Below are positions 25,731-33,633 of a DNA stretch of 64,000 nucleotides, in pieces; positions within the stretch are counted from its first letter, which is position 1; each line of letters opens with the position of its first letter. The stretch is from Kineococcus aurantiacus. Lineage in GTDB: Bacteria; Actinomycetota; Actinomycetes; Actinomycetales; Kineococcaceae. Under the pieces are notes generated by a model. It ran no database searches and had not been told where the DNA came from. It worked only from the letters and a program-made list of their open reading frames with translations. Made by a program: the position numbers and the translations under genes. The stretch covers positions 1,426,001 to 1,490,000 of the forward strand of contig NZ_JACCBB010000001.1 of the NCBI RefSeq assembly GCF_013409345.1, written 5' to 3'.

Positions 25731-27256
25731 CACCACAGGTCGTCCCACGGGTCGGAGTCCCCGATCCGGTCCACCTCGGGGTGCCCGTCGGCGCGCGCGT
25801 GCTTGCCGTCGCTGCCGCGGAACCGCACGTACAGCGGGTCGGCGACGCCCCGCAGGACGGTCCGGAACACCTGCCGCCCGCCCGTGCGGGGCATCTCGAA
25901 GCTCTCCACGACGCGGGTGCCCGGCGCCTCGAACAGGTCGCGGTCCCCGGCCCGGCCGGTGACGGTGCCGACGATGACGTCCCAGCGCGCCGAGCGCGGC
26001 ACCTCACCGCTGCCGTTGGGCGCGGTGGCGGGGTCGACGGTGAGCTCGACCTCGACGTCCCCGCCGCGCCGGACCGTGGTGCGCCCCCCGAACGTCACGC
26101 CGGGGCCGGGACCGGCGGCGCGCACCCGCCCCTCGACGGCCCGCACGAGCCCGCCGTGGACGACGAAGACCCGCCCGCCGCGCAGGGCCGCCATGACCGA
26201 GCGGTAGTCGCGCGACACCGCACCCACGCACGTGCGGGAGTAGAACCCGGGGGCGAAGTCGACGTACCCGTGCTGCACGACGCCGGTCTCGACGGGTTCA
26301 CCGCGCGAGCCGTGCTCGCGGTAGTGCTCCAGGGAGGGGTGGCCGACGCGGACGGTGTCGCCGATGTCGAAGTGGTTGTCGGAGTTGGCGGTGATCCACC
26401 ACGGCAGCCCCTCGGCGAGCAGCGAGTCCCACAACCCGCCCACGCGGGCGGTGGCGGCGTCGAAACCGCCCCAGGTGCGGTACTGGTCGAGGTCGTAGCC
26501 GGGGAAGGACCACCTCCCCGGGGACTCGTCGTACTGGCCGCGTCCCCGGCCCCGGCCCAGGGGGGCGGGCAGCGCGGCGGCCTGGTGACCGGGCGCCCCC
26601 TCCCAGCCGACGAACACCCCGGGGGCGGCGTCGCGCCAGCCGCGCACCTTCGAGGGGGAGACGCGGCCGGTGCGCATGGGGTGGTTGGACAGCACGAGGG
26701 CCTCCCCCACGGTGCCGGTGCGCAGTTCCTCCACCAGCCAGGCCAGGGCGTCGAGCCCGAGCTGCTCGGCGACCGGGCCGCCCTCGACGGAGTGCTCGAT
26801 GAGCCGGGGTCCGGTGGGGTTCTGCCGGGCGGCCAGGACGTCGCCGTCGAACATCCGCTCGAACCGCTGCAGCAGGTCGGGGGTGTCGGCGTGGTCGGGG
26901 GCGATGAAGGTGGCGTGCTCGGCGCCGGGGACGTTCCACTCCATGCCCTGGAAGACGAGGACGTCGTGGCGCCGGCGGGCCTGCTCGATGAGCGGGGTCT
27001 GCAGGGCGACGGACTGCTTGGCGTGGTCGGGGCCGCCGTGGTCGGTGATGACCAGCCAGTCCAGCCCGCACTCGTGGCCGCGGCGGACCTGGTCGTCGAC
27101 GGAGTACATGGCGTCGCGCGAGAAGGTCGTGTGGATGTGGTGGTCGCCGGCGTACCAGGCGAAGTCGCGGTCGTCGCCGTCGGAGCTCACCGGGTCCGGC
27201 GGCAGCGGGGTCGGTGCGTGGGGGTGGGGGTGGGGGTGGGCGGCCACGGGCCACAC
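25697..27256 (-). CDS. CehA/McbA family PHP-domain metallohydrolase
   Basis: Probable metal-dependent hydrolase (519 residues) of the CehA/McbA group, PHP-fold proteins that include carbaryl hydrolases. Seen: YAGDHHIHTTFSRDAM (first metal cluster), DWLVITDHGGPDHAKQS, LVFQGMEWNVPGAEHATFI, LSNHPMRT, ITANSDNHF, then a C-terminal beta-rich region (about 350-519). No signal peptide, so cytoplasmic. The start is uncertain: GTG 27256, GTG 27247 and GTG 27189 all fit, and the first two add a His-Pro run encoded by a GGGGGT repeat. Natural substrate unknown; phosphoesterase or ester hydrolase are both possible. Confidence 0.8.
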   Translation of the reverse strand: MWPVAAHPHPHPHAPTPLPPDPVSSDGDDRDFAWYAGDHHIHTTFSRDAMYSVDDQVRRGHECGLDWLVITDHGGPDHAKQSVALQTPLIEQARRRHDVLVFQGMEWNVPGAEHATFIAPDHADTPDLLQRFERMFDGDVLAARQNPTGPRLIEHSVEGGPVAEQLGLDALAWLVEELRTGTVGEALVLSNHPMRTGRVSPSKVRGWRDAAPGVFVGWEGAPGHQAAALPAPLGRGRGRGQYDESPGRWSFPGYDLDQYRTWGGFDAATARVGGLWDSLLAEGLPWWITANSDNHFDIGDTVRVGHPSLEHYREHGSRGEPVETGVVQHGYVDFAPGFYSRTCVGAVSRDYRSVMAALRGGRVFVVHGGLVRAVEGRVRAAGPGPGVTFGGRTTVRRGGDVEVELTVDPATAPNGSGEVPRSARWDVIVGTVTGRAGDRDLFEAPGTRVVESFEMPRTGGRQVFRTVLRGVADPLYVRFRGSDGKHARADGHPEVDRIGDSDPWDDLWCYTNPVFVDVT

Positions 27257-27328
27257 CCTGCCAGGGCGGCCGGGCTGTCCTCCGAACGGCCCTCTCCCAG
27301 CACGGGGAGATCAGTAGACTCACCGGCT

Positions 27329-28729
27329 GTGAGCACTTCGCCACCGGAGGCTCCCGCGGGCCTGTCCGCCCCGCGGGAGTCCCCGTTGCGCGTGACCACC
27401 CTCGACCTGCCCGCCGCCGACGAGTCGCTGGCCGCCGTGCCCGCTCCCACCCCCGCCCTGCCCGCGGAGGTCCCCGAGCTCGTCCTGGCCGACGGCCCCG
27501 ACGGCCCCGACGGCTCCGCGCCGGCCACCGGGGACCTCCTCGACGTCCTGGCGCCCACGACGGGGGAACGGCTGCTGCGCGTGCAGGACACCGGCCCCGA
27601 CCTCGCGCGGGACATCGCCTCCGCCGTCGCGGCCACCAGCGCCAGCGACTGGGCGTGGCTGTCGCCCGAGGACCGCGCGCGCTTCCTCTTCGCCGTCGCC
27701 GACGTCCTCGCCGACCACGTGCGGGCGCTGGCCGTCACCGCGGCCCTGACGACGGGCCGGCCGCTGGCCGCCGGGTTCACCCGCGACGCCCCCGCCGCCC
27801 ACGCCGCTGCCTTCTCCGCGGCCGGCTGGGCCGACAAGCTCCCGGCCGTCGGCGCCGCGCACCGCCCCGGCGGCGGGGTCGTCGTCGTCCTCGCGACGTG
27901 GCGCACGAGCACCGCCGACGCCCTGAGCGCGATCGTCGCGGCCCTGGCCACCGGCTGCGGGGTCGTCCTGCGGGCCCGCCCCGCCGCGGCCGCGACCGCC
28001 CGCCAGCTCGTGCGCCTGGCCGAGGAGGCGGGTCTGCCGCCGGGGCTGGTCCGGGCCGCCCCCGGTGCCGACGCCGCCGCGGACGCCGTCCTGTGGTCCC
28101 ACGACGCCCTCGTGGCCGTCCGCGCCGACGGGTCCGCCGACGACCTGCGCAGGGTGGGCGTGGCGCTGGCCCACCGCGGAACCCCTCTGCTGCAACGCCT
28201 CGACGCCCCCCACGTGGACGTCGTGCTGGCCGGGGCGGACCTGGAGCAGGTGAGCACGGCCCTCGTGGAGGCCAGCGCGGGCGGCGCCCACCAGCGCCCG
28301 GGCGGCTCGCGCGTCCTCGTCGCCCGGTCCGTCGCCGACGCCCTCACCGCCCGCACGGCCCCCGTCGTCGCCCGGCTGCGGACCGGCCACCCCCTCGACC
28401 GCGCCACGGTCGTCGGCCCCGTCCCGACCCCGCACCTGGCCCGCGCCGCCCGGGAGGTCCTCGACTCCACCGACGGGCTGCCCGCCGGACTCCCGCCGGG
28501 CGGCTGGTGGGCCCCCCCGGGCCTGGCGACGGTCGGGCGGCACAGCGCCTGGCCCCCACCCGGTCCCGTGCTGGGCGTGCGCTCGATCCGCTCCCCCGCC
28601 GACGCGCTGCCGCACCTGGCCGGAGCCGGCTCGGTGACGGTGTGGGGTGGTGAGCTCGGCGCGGAGGTCCCGGCCCCGCCGGACCCGCGCCGCGACGCGC
28701 TCGACCTCGTCCGGGCCTGCCGTGCGTGA
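27329..28729 (+). CDS. Aldehyde-dehydrogenase-like protein lacking the catalytic Cys
   Basis: Protein of 466 residues with the aldehyde dehydrogenase fold but probably not the activity. Seen: a Pro/Ala-rich N-terminal 50 residues; LLDVLAPTTGERL, WAWLSPEDRARFLFAVADVLADH, ALTTGRPLAAGF, GGGVVVVLATWRTSTADALSAIVAALATGCGVVLRARP (cofactor-binding part), and AGGAHQRPGGSRVLVARSV, where the family G-Q-x-C motif has Pro324 in place of the catalytic cysteine. TAGACT (27315-27320) stands eight bases before the GTG. The stop overlaps the start of the next gene, a second shortened relative, so the pair are coupled. From memory such pairs stand near deoC in other actinobacteria, hinting at a role around deoxyribose aldehydes. 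Confidence 0.7.
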   Translation: MSTSPPEAPAGLSAPRESPLRVTTLDLPAADESLAAVPAPTPALPAEVPELVLADGPDGPDGSAPATGDLLDVLAPTTGERLLRVQDTGPDLARDIASAVAATSASDWAWLSPEDRARFLFAVADVLADHVRALAVTAALTTGRPLAAGFTRDAPAAHAAAFSAAGWADKLPAVGAAHRPGGGVVVVLATWRTSTADALSAIVAALATGCGVVLRARPAAAATARQLVRLAEEAGLPPGLVRAAPGADAAADAVLWSHDALVAVRADGSADDLRRVGVALAHRGTPLLQRLDAPHVDVVLAGADLEQVSTALVEASAGGAHQRPGGSRVLVARSVADALTARTAPVVARLRTGHPLDRATVVGPVPTPHLARAAREVLDSTDGLPAGLPPGGWWAPPGLATVGRHSAWPPPGPVLGVRSIRSPADALPHLAGAGSVTVWGGELGAEVPAPPDPRRDALDLVRACRA

Positions 28730-29369
28730 GGCGTCCCGGCCGCACCCCGCCCCACCCGTCCCGGTCGCCCAGAGCGCGGCCCGCCGCGGCCGCGCGCTGC
28801 TCGCGGCGGCCTCGGAGGTCGAGGCGGACCGGAACCGGTTCGTCGAGCAGGTCCGGCGGGCCCACCGCTGCCGGATCTCCGAGGCCGTGGCCCAGGTCGA
28901 CGGCTGCGTCGACACCATCGTGCGGTGGGCCGGGTGGGCCGACAAGCTCGACCTGCTGCTGCCCGTCGCCGCGGGCGGGCGCCGGCCCCCGCCGGTCGCG
29001 ATCCTTCCGCCGGAGGCGTTCCTGGGGGCCGCCCGGTCGCTGTGCTCGGCGCTGGCCGCCGGGGCCCGCTGCGTCGTGGCCCACGAGTCGGTCGCCGTGG
29101 GCTCGCTCGTGGACGTCGTGGCCGCGGAGTTCCCCGCCGCGGCCGTCACCGTCGTGGCCCGCGACCCCCACACCGTGCGCGCGCTCGCGACGACCGTCGC
29201 CCTGCTGGACGCGCGCGCCGCGGACGCGGAGTTCGACGCGGACCTGAGGCTGGCGTGCGCGCAGGCCGGGACGCGCGTCCTGGCCCCGCTGCCGGCCGAG
29301 CGGCTGGCCGCCCTCGACGACCTGGCCCTGGTCGAGGACCTGTTCGCGGGCGCGACCCGGCCGGCCTGA
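28722..29369 (+). CDS. Shortened aldehyde-dehydrogenase-like partner
   Basis: Protein of 215 residues resembling the N-terminal cofactor half of an aldehyde dehydrogenase. Seen: a helical start SAARRGRALLAAASEVEADRNRFV, RISEAVAQVDGCVDTIVRWAGWADKLDLLLP, then AILPPEAFLGAARSLCSALAAGARCVVAHESVAVGSLVDVVAAEF, the counterpart of the family's P-x-N-P cofactor segment. There is no catalytic half. The GTG start overlaps the preceding stop by eight bases (GTGCGTGA), so it is translated together with the first relative; I infer that they form a complex. Function unknown. Confidence 0.6.
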   Translation: MREASRPHPAPPVPVAQSAARRGRALLAAASEVEADRNRFVEQVRRAHRCRISEAVAQVDGCVDTIVRWAGWADKLDLLLPVAAGGRRPPPVAILPPEAFLGAARSLCSALAAGARCVVAHESVAVGSLVDVVAAEFPAAAVTVVARDPHTVRALATTVALLDARAADAEFDADLRLACAQAGTRVLAPLPAERLAALDDLALVEDLFAGATRPA

Positions 29370-29375
29370 CCGCAC

Positions 29376-29864
29376 CTACCCCGTGCGGCGGCGCGGCCGG
29401 GCCGACCGCGGTGGCCGGGACCGCAGGCGGTCGCGCACCGGGTCCAGCACCCCGCGCAGGGTCTGCAGGTCCCGGGGCGGCAGCGCCTCGAGCAGCAGCT
29501 CCCGCACGACCTCCACGTGCCCGGGCATGACCCGCGCCAGCAGGTCCCGGCCCTGCGCGGTCAGCCGCACGACGGTGCTGCGCTCGTCGTGGCCGTCGCG
29601 CTCGCGGGCGATGAGGCCGCGTTTCTCCAGCTGCCCCGCCTGGTAGCTGAACCCGCTGCGGCTGTAGACGATCCGGTCGGCCAGGTCGGTCATGCGGTAG
29701 TCCGGGGCACCGGGTTCGCCCAGGGTGGCCAGGACCTGGAACTGCACGGGGCTCAGGTCGCCGTCGGCGCGCAGCTGGTCGCTGACGGCCTGCTCGAGCA
29801 GGTTCCCCACCTCGGTCAGCGTGAAGTACGCCGCCAGTTGCTCCTCGCTCAGTCCCCGGGCCAC
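29376..29864 (-). CDS. MarR family regulator of the adjacent oxidoreductase
   Basis: Winged-helix MarR repressor (162 residues). Seen: LSPVQFQVLATLGEPGAPDYRMTDLADRIVYSRSGFSYQAGQLEKRGLIARERDGHDERSTVVRLTAQG covering recognition helix and wing (the DxRxxxVxLT wing motif is intact), flanked by dimer helices, with a basic tail. GTG 29864 is preferred over 29870 because TAGGAT (29876-29871) is then exactly six bases upstream, giving a leaderless start. Two palindromic operators at 29881 and 29917 separate it from the divergent oxidoreductase, so it likely represses both itself and that gene. The inducer is unknown, perhaps an electrophile or quinone. Confidence 0.85.
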   Translation of the reverse strand: MARGLSEEQLAAYFTLTEVGNLLEQAVSDQLRADGDLSPVQFQVLATLGEPGAPDYRMTDLADRIVYSRSGFSYQAGQLEKRGLIARERDGHDERSTVVRLTAQGRDLLARVMPGHVEVVRELLLEALPPRDLQTLRGVLDPVRDRLRSRPPRSARPRRRTG

Positions 29865-29880
29865 CCGCACATCCTACTTG

Positions 29881-29930
29881 CGTCGAATTCGAAGCAGTCG
29901 TACGCTCACCCCAGTGCTTCGAATTCGAAG
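29881..29930. promoter_or_regulatory. Two MarR-type operators in a divergent region
   Basis: The palindrome CTTCGAATTCGAAG (29917-29930, perfect) and a sister site CGTCGAATTCGAAG (29881-29894) share the core TCGAATTCGAAG and are 36 bp apart centre to centre. The first lies five bases upstream of the MarR -10 box. TACGCT at 29900-29905 between them could be the -10 box of the oxidoreductase gene, placing the second operator in its early leader. Confidence 0.75.
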
Positions 29931-29952
29931 TACACGAGGAGAGGAGACCACC

Positions 29953-30858
29953 GTGCGCACCGTCCGCGTCACCCGCTACGGCACCCCCGACGTCCTGCAG
30001 GTCACCGACGTCGACCGGCCCGTCCCCGGCGAGGGCGAGGTCCTCGTCCGCGTCGCGGCCACCACCTTCAACCCCGTCGACGCCGCCGTCCGCGGCGGGT
30101 GGATGACCGAGCTCATCCCCCTCCAGCTGCCCTACACCCCCGGCATCGACCTCGCCGGCACCGTCGTGGACACCGGCGAACCGGTCATCGCCTTCCTCGG
30201 CGTCCCCGTCGGCGGCGGCGCGGCCGAGTACGCCGCCGTCCCCCGCGACCTGCTCGTGCCCGCCCCCACGTCCGTCCCGCTCGCCGACGCCGCGGCGCTG
30301 CCCATCGCCGGCCTCACCGCCCGGCAGGGCCTGTTCGACCACGGCGGCCTGCGCGCCGGCCAGCGCGTCCTCGTCAACGGCGCCGGCGGTGGCGTCGGCG
30401 GTTTCGCCGTCCAGCTCGCCAAGCGCGCCGGAGCGCACGTCATCGCCACCGCCGGCCCCCGCAGCCGCGCCGCCGTCGAGGCGGCCGGGGCCGACGAGGT
30501 CGTCGACCACACCCGCGTCGCCCTCGCCGACGCCGTGACCGCCCCCGTCGACCTGCTCTTCAACAACGTCTCCGGGGACCCCGCCGAACTCAGCCGGCTC
30601 ACCGGTCTCGTCCGCGACGGAGGCACGGCCGTGAGCGCTCCGCCGCTGCCCCTGACCGACGACGACGCCCGCGGCGTGCACTGGAAGGTCATGTACGTGC
30701 GCAACGACACCGCCCAGCTCGCCGAGCTCGCCCGCGCCGTCGACGCCGGGGAACTGCGCCTCGACGTCTCCGACCGCCGCCCGCTCGCGGACCTGGCCGC
30801 CGTCCACGCCGACGGCGAGGCGGGACGGCTGCGGGGCCGCGTCGTCATCACCGTCTGA
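29953..30858 (+). CDS. NADPH:quinone oxidoreductase-like MDR protein
   Basis: Zinc-free medium-chain dehydrogenase/reductase (301 residues) of the quinone oxidoreductase group. Seen: RYGTPDVLQVTDVDRPVPGEGEVLVRVAATTFNPVDAAVRGG, LPYTPGIDLAGTVVDTG, AAALPIAGLTARQGLFDHGGL, the NADPH site VLVNGAGGGVGGFAVQLAKRAGAHVIATAG, and the GADEVVDH stretch. The structural and catalytic zinc cysteines of alcohol dehydrogenases are absent. The GTG start has GAGGAGAGGAG upstream, so unlike its divergent regulator it has a leader with a ribosome site. Probably induced when the MarR protein is released. Confidence 0.85.
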   Translation: MRTVRVTRYGTPDVLQVTDVDRPVPGEGEVLVRVAATTFNPVDAAVRGGWMTELIPLQLPYTPGIDLAGTVVDTGEPVIAFLGVPVGGGAAEYAAVPRDLLVPAPTSVPLADAAALPIAGLTARQGLFDHGGLRAGQRVLVNGAGGGVGGFAVQLAKRAGAHVIATAGPRSRAAVEAAGADEVVDHTRVALADAVTAPVDLLFNNVSGDPAELSRLTGLVRDGGTAVSAPPLPLTDDDARGVHWKVMYVRNDTAQLAELARAVDAGELRLDVSDRRPLADLAAVHADGEAGRLRGRVVITV

Positions 30859-30902
30859 AAACCCCTCGCCGCCGGATCGGGCGGAAACCTAGCCTCGGGG
30901 AC

Positions 30903-31973
30903 GTGGAGAACGGAACGAACCCCGACCCCCTGGCCCGGCTCGGCTGGGACGACGACTGGGCCCGGCGCTGGGCGACGTTCCGCTCCGGCCACCCCGAGGA
31001 GCACCTGCTGCCCGCGCGCGTGGTCCGGGTCCACCGGGGGGCGTGCGACGTCGAGACCCCGCTGGGACCGCAGCGGGTGGCGACCCCCGCCGGTCACCTC
31101 GTGCCCGACCCCACGACGGGCGACTGGGTCGGCCTCCTGCTCGACGACCCGCAGGGGGTCCGGGCCGTCGGCGTCCTGCCGCGCCGCACGGTGCTGGCCC
31201 GGGCGTCGGTCACCGGCCGCTCGGCCGAGCACCGGCTCGCGGCGAACGTCGACACCGTCGTGGTGGCGATCGGCGCCGAGTCCCGCACGACCGTCGGGCG
31301 CGTCGAACGCTTCCTCGCCCTGGCCTGGAACTCCGGGGCGACCCCCGTCGTCGCGCTCACCAAGTGCGACCTGCTGCCCGGCGACGAGCTCGACGAGACC
31401 CTCGCCCGGGTCCGCGGCGACGCCGTCGGGGTCGACGTCGTCCCGGTCCGGCAGGACGACCCGTCGACCGTGGAGGCGCTCCGGGACCGCCTGCGCGGCA
31501 CCGTGATCCTCCTCGGTTCCTCCGGGGCCGGGAAGTCGACGCTGGCGAACCTGCTGCTCGGCGAGGAGCGCTTCGCCGTCGGGGCCGTCCGCTCCGTCGA
31601 CGGCAAGGGCCGGCACACGACGGTGACGCGCGAACTCGTGCCCGTCCCCGGCGGGCTCGTCCTCGTCGACACCCCCGGCCTGCGCAGCCTGGGGGTCGGT
31701 GAACTCGGCGGCGCCCTCGGGACGACGTTCGCCGACGTCGAGGACGTCGCCGTGGACTGCCGGTTCTCCGACTGCTCGCACACGAGCGAACCGGGGTGCG
31801 CCGTGCTGGCCGCCATCGAGTCCGGGGTGTTCGACCGGCGCCGCCTCGACAGCCTGCGCAAGCTCGAGCGCGAGCAGGCCTGGTTCGCCTCCCGCACCGA
31901 CGCCCGGCTGGCCGCCGACCGCCGGCGCGAGTGGAAGAAGCTCGTCAAGGCGAACCGGAACCGCTACTCCTGA
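30903..31973 (+). CDS. rsgA: Ribosome small subunit-dependent GTPase A
   Basis: RsgA (356 residues), a circularly permuted GTPase that checks late 30S ribosome assembly. Seen in permuted order: an OB-fold region (about 40-110, PARVVRVHRGACDVET), G4 VVALTKCDLL, then P-loop LLGSSGAGKSTLANLLLG, the switch region RHTTVTREL, G3 LVDTPGLRSLG, and a C-terminal zinc finger DCRFSDCSHTSEPGCAV. TAGCCT (30890-30895) is seven bases before the GTG, implying a leaderless transcript. The last ten bases overlap the converging gene. Confidence 0.93.
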   Translation: MENGTNPDPLARLGWDDDWARRWATFRSGHPEEHLLPARVVRVHRGACDVETPLGPQRVATPAGHLVPDPTTGDWVGLLLDDPQGVRAVGVLPRRTVLARASVTGRSAEHRLAANVDTVVVAIGAESRTTVGRVERFLALAWNSGATPVVALTKCDLLPGDELDETLARVRGDAVGVDVVPVRQDDPSTVEALRDRLRGTVILLGSSGAGKSTLANLLLGEERFAVGAVRSVDGKGRHTTVTRELVPVPGGLVLVDTPGLRSLGVGELGGALGTTFADVEDVAVDCRFSDCSHTSEPGCAVLAAIESGVFDRRRLDSLRKLEREQAWFASRTDARLAADRRREWKKLVKANRNRYS

Positions 31974-32590
31974 CCGGCCCTCGCGGCGACGGGCGGCGTC
32001 ACGGGCGGCGTCACGGGCAGCGTCACGGGCAGGGTTCGGCCGAGCCAGCCGGCCAGCCGCGCGTGCGCGGGGGCGTCGTCGGCCACCGCGACGGGCGGGG
32101 CGAACGGGAAACCCTCGCGCTGGGCGGGGACGACGCGCAGCGCGACCTGCAGCACCCCGGCGAGGAACTCCTCGTCGAGCAGGTCGGTGCGGTCGATCGC
32201 GACGGCGAGGTCGACGGCGTGCGTGGCGAACTCCTGCACGTAGATCGTCGCCCCCACCGCGCCGGGCACGTCCCCGGCCGGGTGGTGGACGGTCGCGGTC
32301 AGGACGGCGTCGTCGGCCCACGCCCGGCGGACGTCGGCGGCACCCGCGGTGAACGCGGCGGCGAAACCCCCGGCGGGTTCCTCGTCGAGCAGGCTGGGCA
32401 GGTCGGAGGGGAAACCCCCGCGGGCGATGTGGGCGACGCGGGTCGTGACGGCGACGAGGTGCCCGAGGAGGGCCCGCACGTCCCAGTCGGTGCAGGGGGT
32501 CGGCCGGTCGAGGGTGTCGGCGGGCACGGCCGCGACGAGGAGGCCGGCGAGGTCGGCGGCGCGGTGCAGGGGTTCACGGGGATCGGTCAC
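31964..32590 (-). CDS. TIGR03086-type DinB/maleylpyruvate isomerase-fold protein
   Basis: Protein of 208 residues in the actinobacterial TIGR03086 group, four-helix-bundle proteins related to mycothiol-dependent maleylpyruvate isomerase and DinB. Seen: PTPCTDWDVRALLGHLVAVTTRVAHIARG (the typical W-D-V-R-x-L-x-x-H metal-ligand start) and YVQEFATHAVDLAVAIDR with the second histidine motif. Most members have no assigned reaction. The start at GTG 32590 has GGAGAG eight bases upstream. The C-terminus [16 protein letters not shown] comes from a 12-bp tandem repeat. Divergent from a WYL regulator with a clear operator in between. Confidence 0.8.
   Translation of the reverse strand: MTDPREPLHRAADLAGLLVAAVPADTLDRPTPCTDWDVRALLGHLVAVTTRVAHIARGGFPSDLPSLLDEEPAGGFAAAFTAGAADVRRAWADDAVLTATVHHPAGDVPGAVGATIYVQEFATHAVDLAVAIDRTDLLDEEFLAGVLQVALRVVPAQREGFPFAPPVAVADDAPAHARLAGWLGRTLPVTLPVTPPVTPPVAARAGQE
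31989..32036. repeat. Four tandem 12-bp repeats in a C-terminal tail
   Basis: Four 12-bp units of ACGGGCRGCGTC type (the last diverged) encode a Pro-Val-Thr repeat at the end of the TIGR03086 protein, just inside the overlap with rsgA. Confidence 0.75.
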
Positions 32591-32610
32591 GAGGAGCACT
32601 CTCCTCAGTG

Positions 32611-32633
32611 AAGGTGACACCTCCTGTCACCTT
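32611..32633. promoter_or_regulatory. Operator between WYL regulator and its divergent target
   Basis: A perfect 9-bp inverted repeat AAGGTGACA (32611-32619) and TGTCACCTT (32625-32633) with a 5-bp spacer lies in the 62-bp divergent gap, the natural site for the WYL regulator to control itself and the TIGR03086 gene. Confidence 0.75.
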
Positions 32634-32652
32634 CTCGTGGGAACCTCGACGG

Positions 32653-33633
32653 GTGCGCGCCGACCGCCTCCTGTCCCTGCTGTTCCTGCTGCAGACGCAC
32701 GGCCGGATGTCCGCCCCCGACCTCGCCGTCCGCCTGGAGGTCTCGACGCGCACCGTCCTGCGCGACGTCGAGGCGCTGTCGAGCGCCGGGGTCCCGGTGT
32801 GGACCGAACGGGGGCGCGGCGGCGGCATCTCCCTGCTGGAGGACTGGCGCACCGACGTCACCGGGTTCACCCCCCACGAGGCCCGGGCGCTGTTCTCCGG
32901 CACCTCCGGCCCGGCGGACCCGCAGCACCGGGCGTGGGAGTCGGCCGTCCGCAAGCTCCTGGCGGCCACCCCCGCCGCGGACCGGGAACCGTTCCGGCGC
33001 GCCGCCGAGCGCATCCTCGTCGAACCCGCCGGCTGGCGCTCCCGGGAGCAGAACCCCCCGCACCTGGCCGCGCTCCAGGAAGCCGTCTTCTCGGCCCGCG
33101 CGGTCCGGGTCACCTACCGCCCGGCCGGGGCGCGGCGGACGTCCACGCGGACCCTCGACCCGATCGGCCTCGTCGCCAAGGGCGGCACCTGGTACCTGGT
33201 CGCCCGGGCCGGGGACGACGAGCGCCTGTTCCGCGTCGACCGCGTCGCCGGCCTGGAGGTGCTGCCCGACCCCGTCGCCGCCGACCTGCCGGGGCTGGGC
33301 GCGGTGTGGTCGCGGCTGCGCGACCGGGTGGAGCGGCGGGAGGTCCCCGGCGTCGCGGTCCGGTTCCGGGTCTCCCCGCAGGACGCCGGGCTGGTGCTGC
33401 GCATCGCCGACGCCCAGCTCGTCGCCGAACCCGAGGTGAGCGACCACGGCACGTCCCTGGAGGTCCGGGCGACGTTCCGCGCGCTGCCGGCCGCCCGCGC
33501 CGTCCTGCTCGGGATGGGGTCGGCGCTGACCGTGCTGGACCCCCCCGAACTCGTCGCGGACCTCGTGCGGACGGCCCGCGACGTGCTGCGGACGTACGAG
33601 CAGAAACCCGTGCCTGATCACGGAAGTGCTTGA
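32653..33633 (+). CDS. WYL-domain transcription regulator (YafY type)
   Basis: DeoR/HTH_11-WYL regulator of 326 residues. Seen: N-terminal winged helix RADRLLSLLFLLQTHGRMSAPDLAVRLEVSTRTVLRDVEALSSAGVPVWTERGRGGGISL, a linker, the WYL domain (about 140-210; ligand-sensing loop ending GTWYLVARAGDDERLFRVDRV), and a C-terminal WCX domain. The GTG at 32653 begins the helix-turn-helix directly; an upstream ATG would read through the operator. Divergent from a TIGR03086 protein, a widespread pairing. Its stop codon and last codons lie inside a repeat unit of the intergenic family starting at 33626. Confidence 0.88.
   Translation: MRADRLLSLLFLLQTHGRMSAPDLAVRLEVSTRTVLRDVEALSSAGVPVWTERGRGGGISLLEDWRTDVTGFTPHEARALFSGTSGPADPQHRAWESAVRKLLAATPAADREPFRRAAERILVEPAGWRSREQNPPHLAALQEAVFSARAVRVTYRPAGARRTSTRTLDPIGLVAKGGTWYLVARAGDDERLFRVDRVAGLEVLPDPVAADLPGLGAVWSRLRDRVERREVPGVAVRFRVSPQDAGLVLRIADAQLVAEPEVSDHGTSLEVRATFRALPAARAVLLGMGSALTVLDPPELVADLVRTARDVLRTYEQKPVPDHGSA

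Noticed and set aside
26790-26815. Extra copy of the intergenic repeat (GTGCTCGAT) inside the PHP gene
   Set aside because: Only nine bases match, in codons that are well explained by the protein, with no neighbour at 16 bp.
28647-28721. Longer N-terminus of the second aldehyde-dehydrogenase-like protein
   Set aside because: The extra residues are an Arg/Ser-rich shadow of the preceding gene; the GTG at 28722 gives a standard 8-bp stop-start overlap.
32608-32652. Upstream start for the WYL regulator
   Set aside because: It would translate the perfect operator repeat and the added residues do not belong to the helix-turn-helix domain.
22987-33600. Genomic island with mobile-element borders
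   Set aside because: No transposase, integrase, tRNA or terminal repeats were found at either side; only the gene content is accessory.
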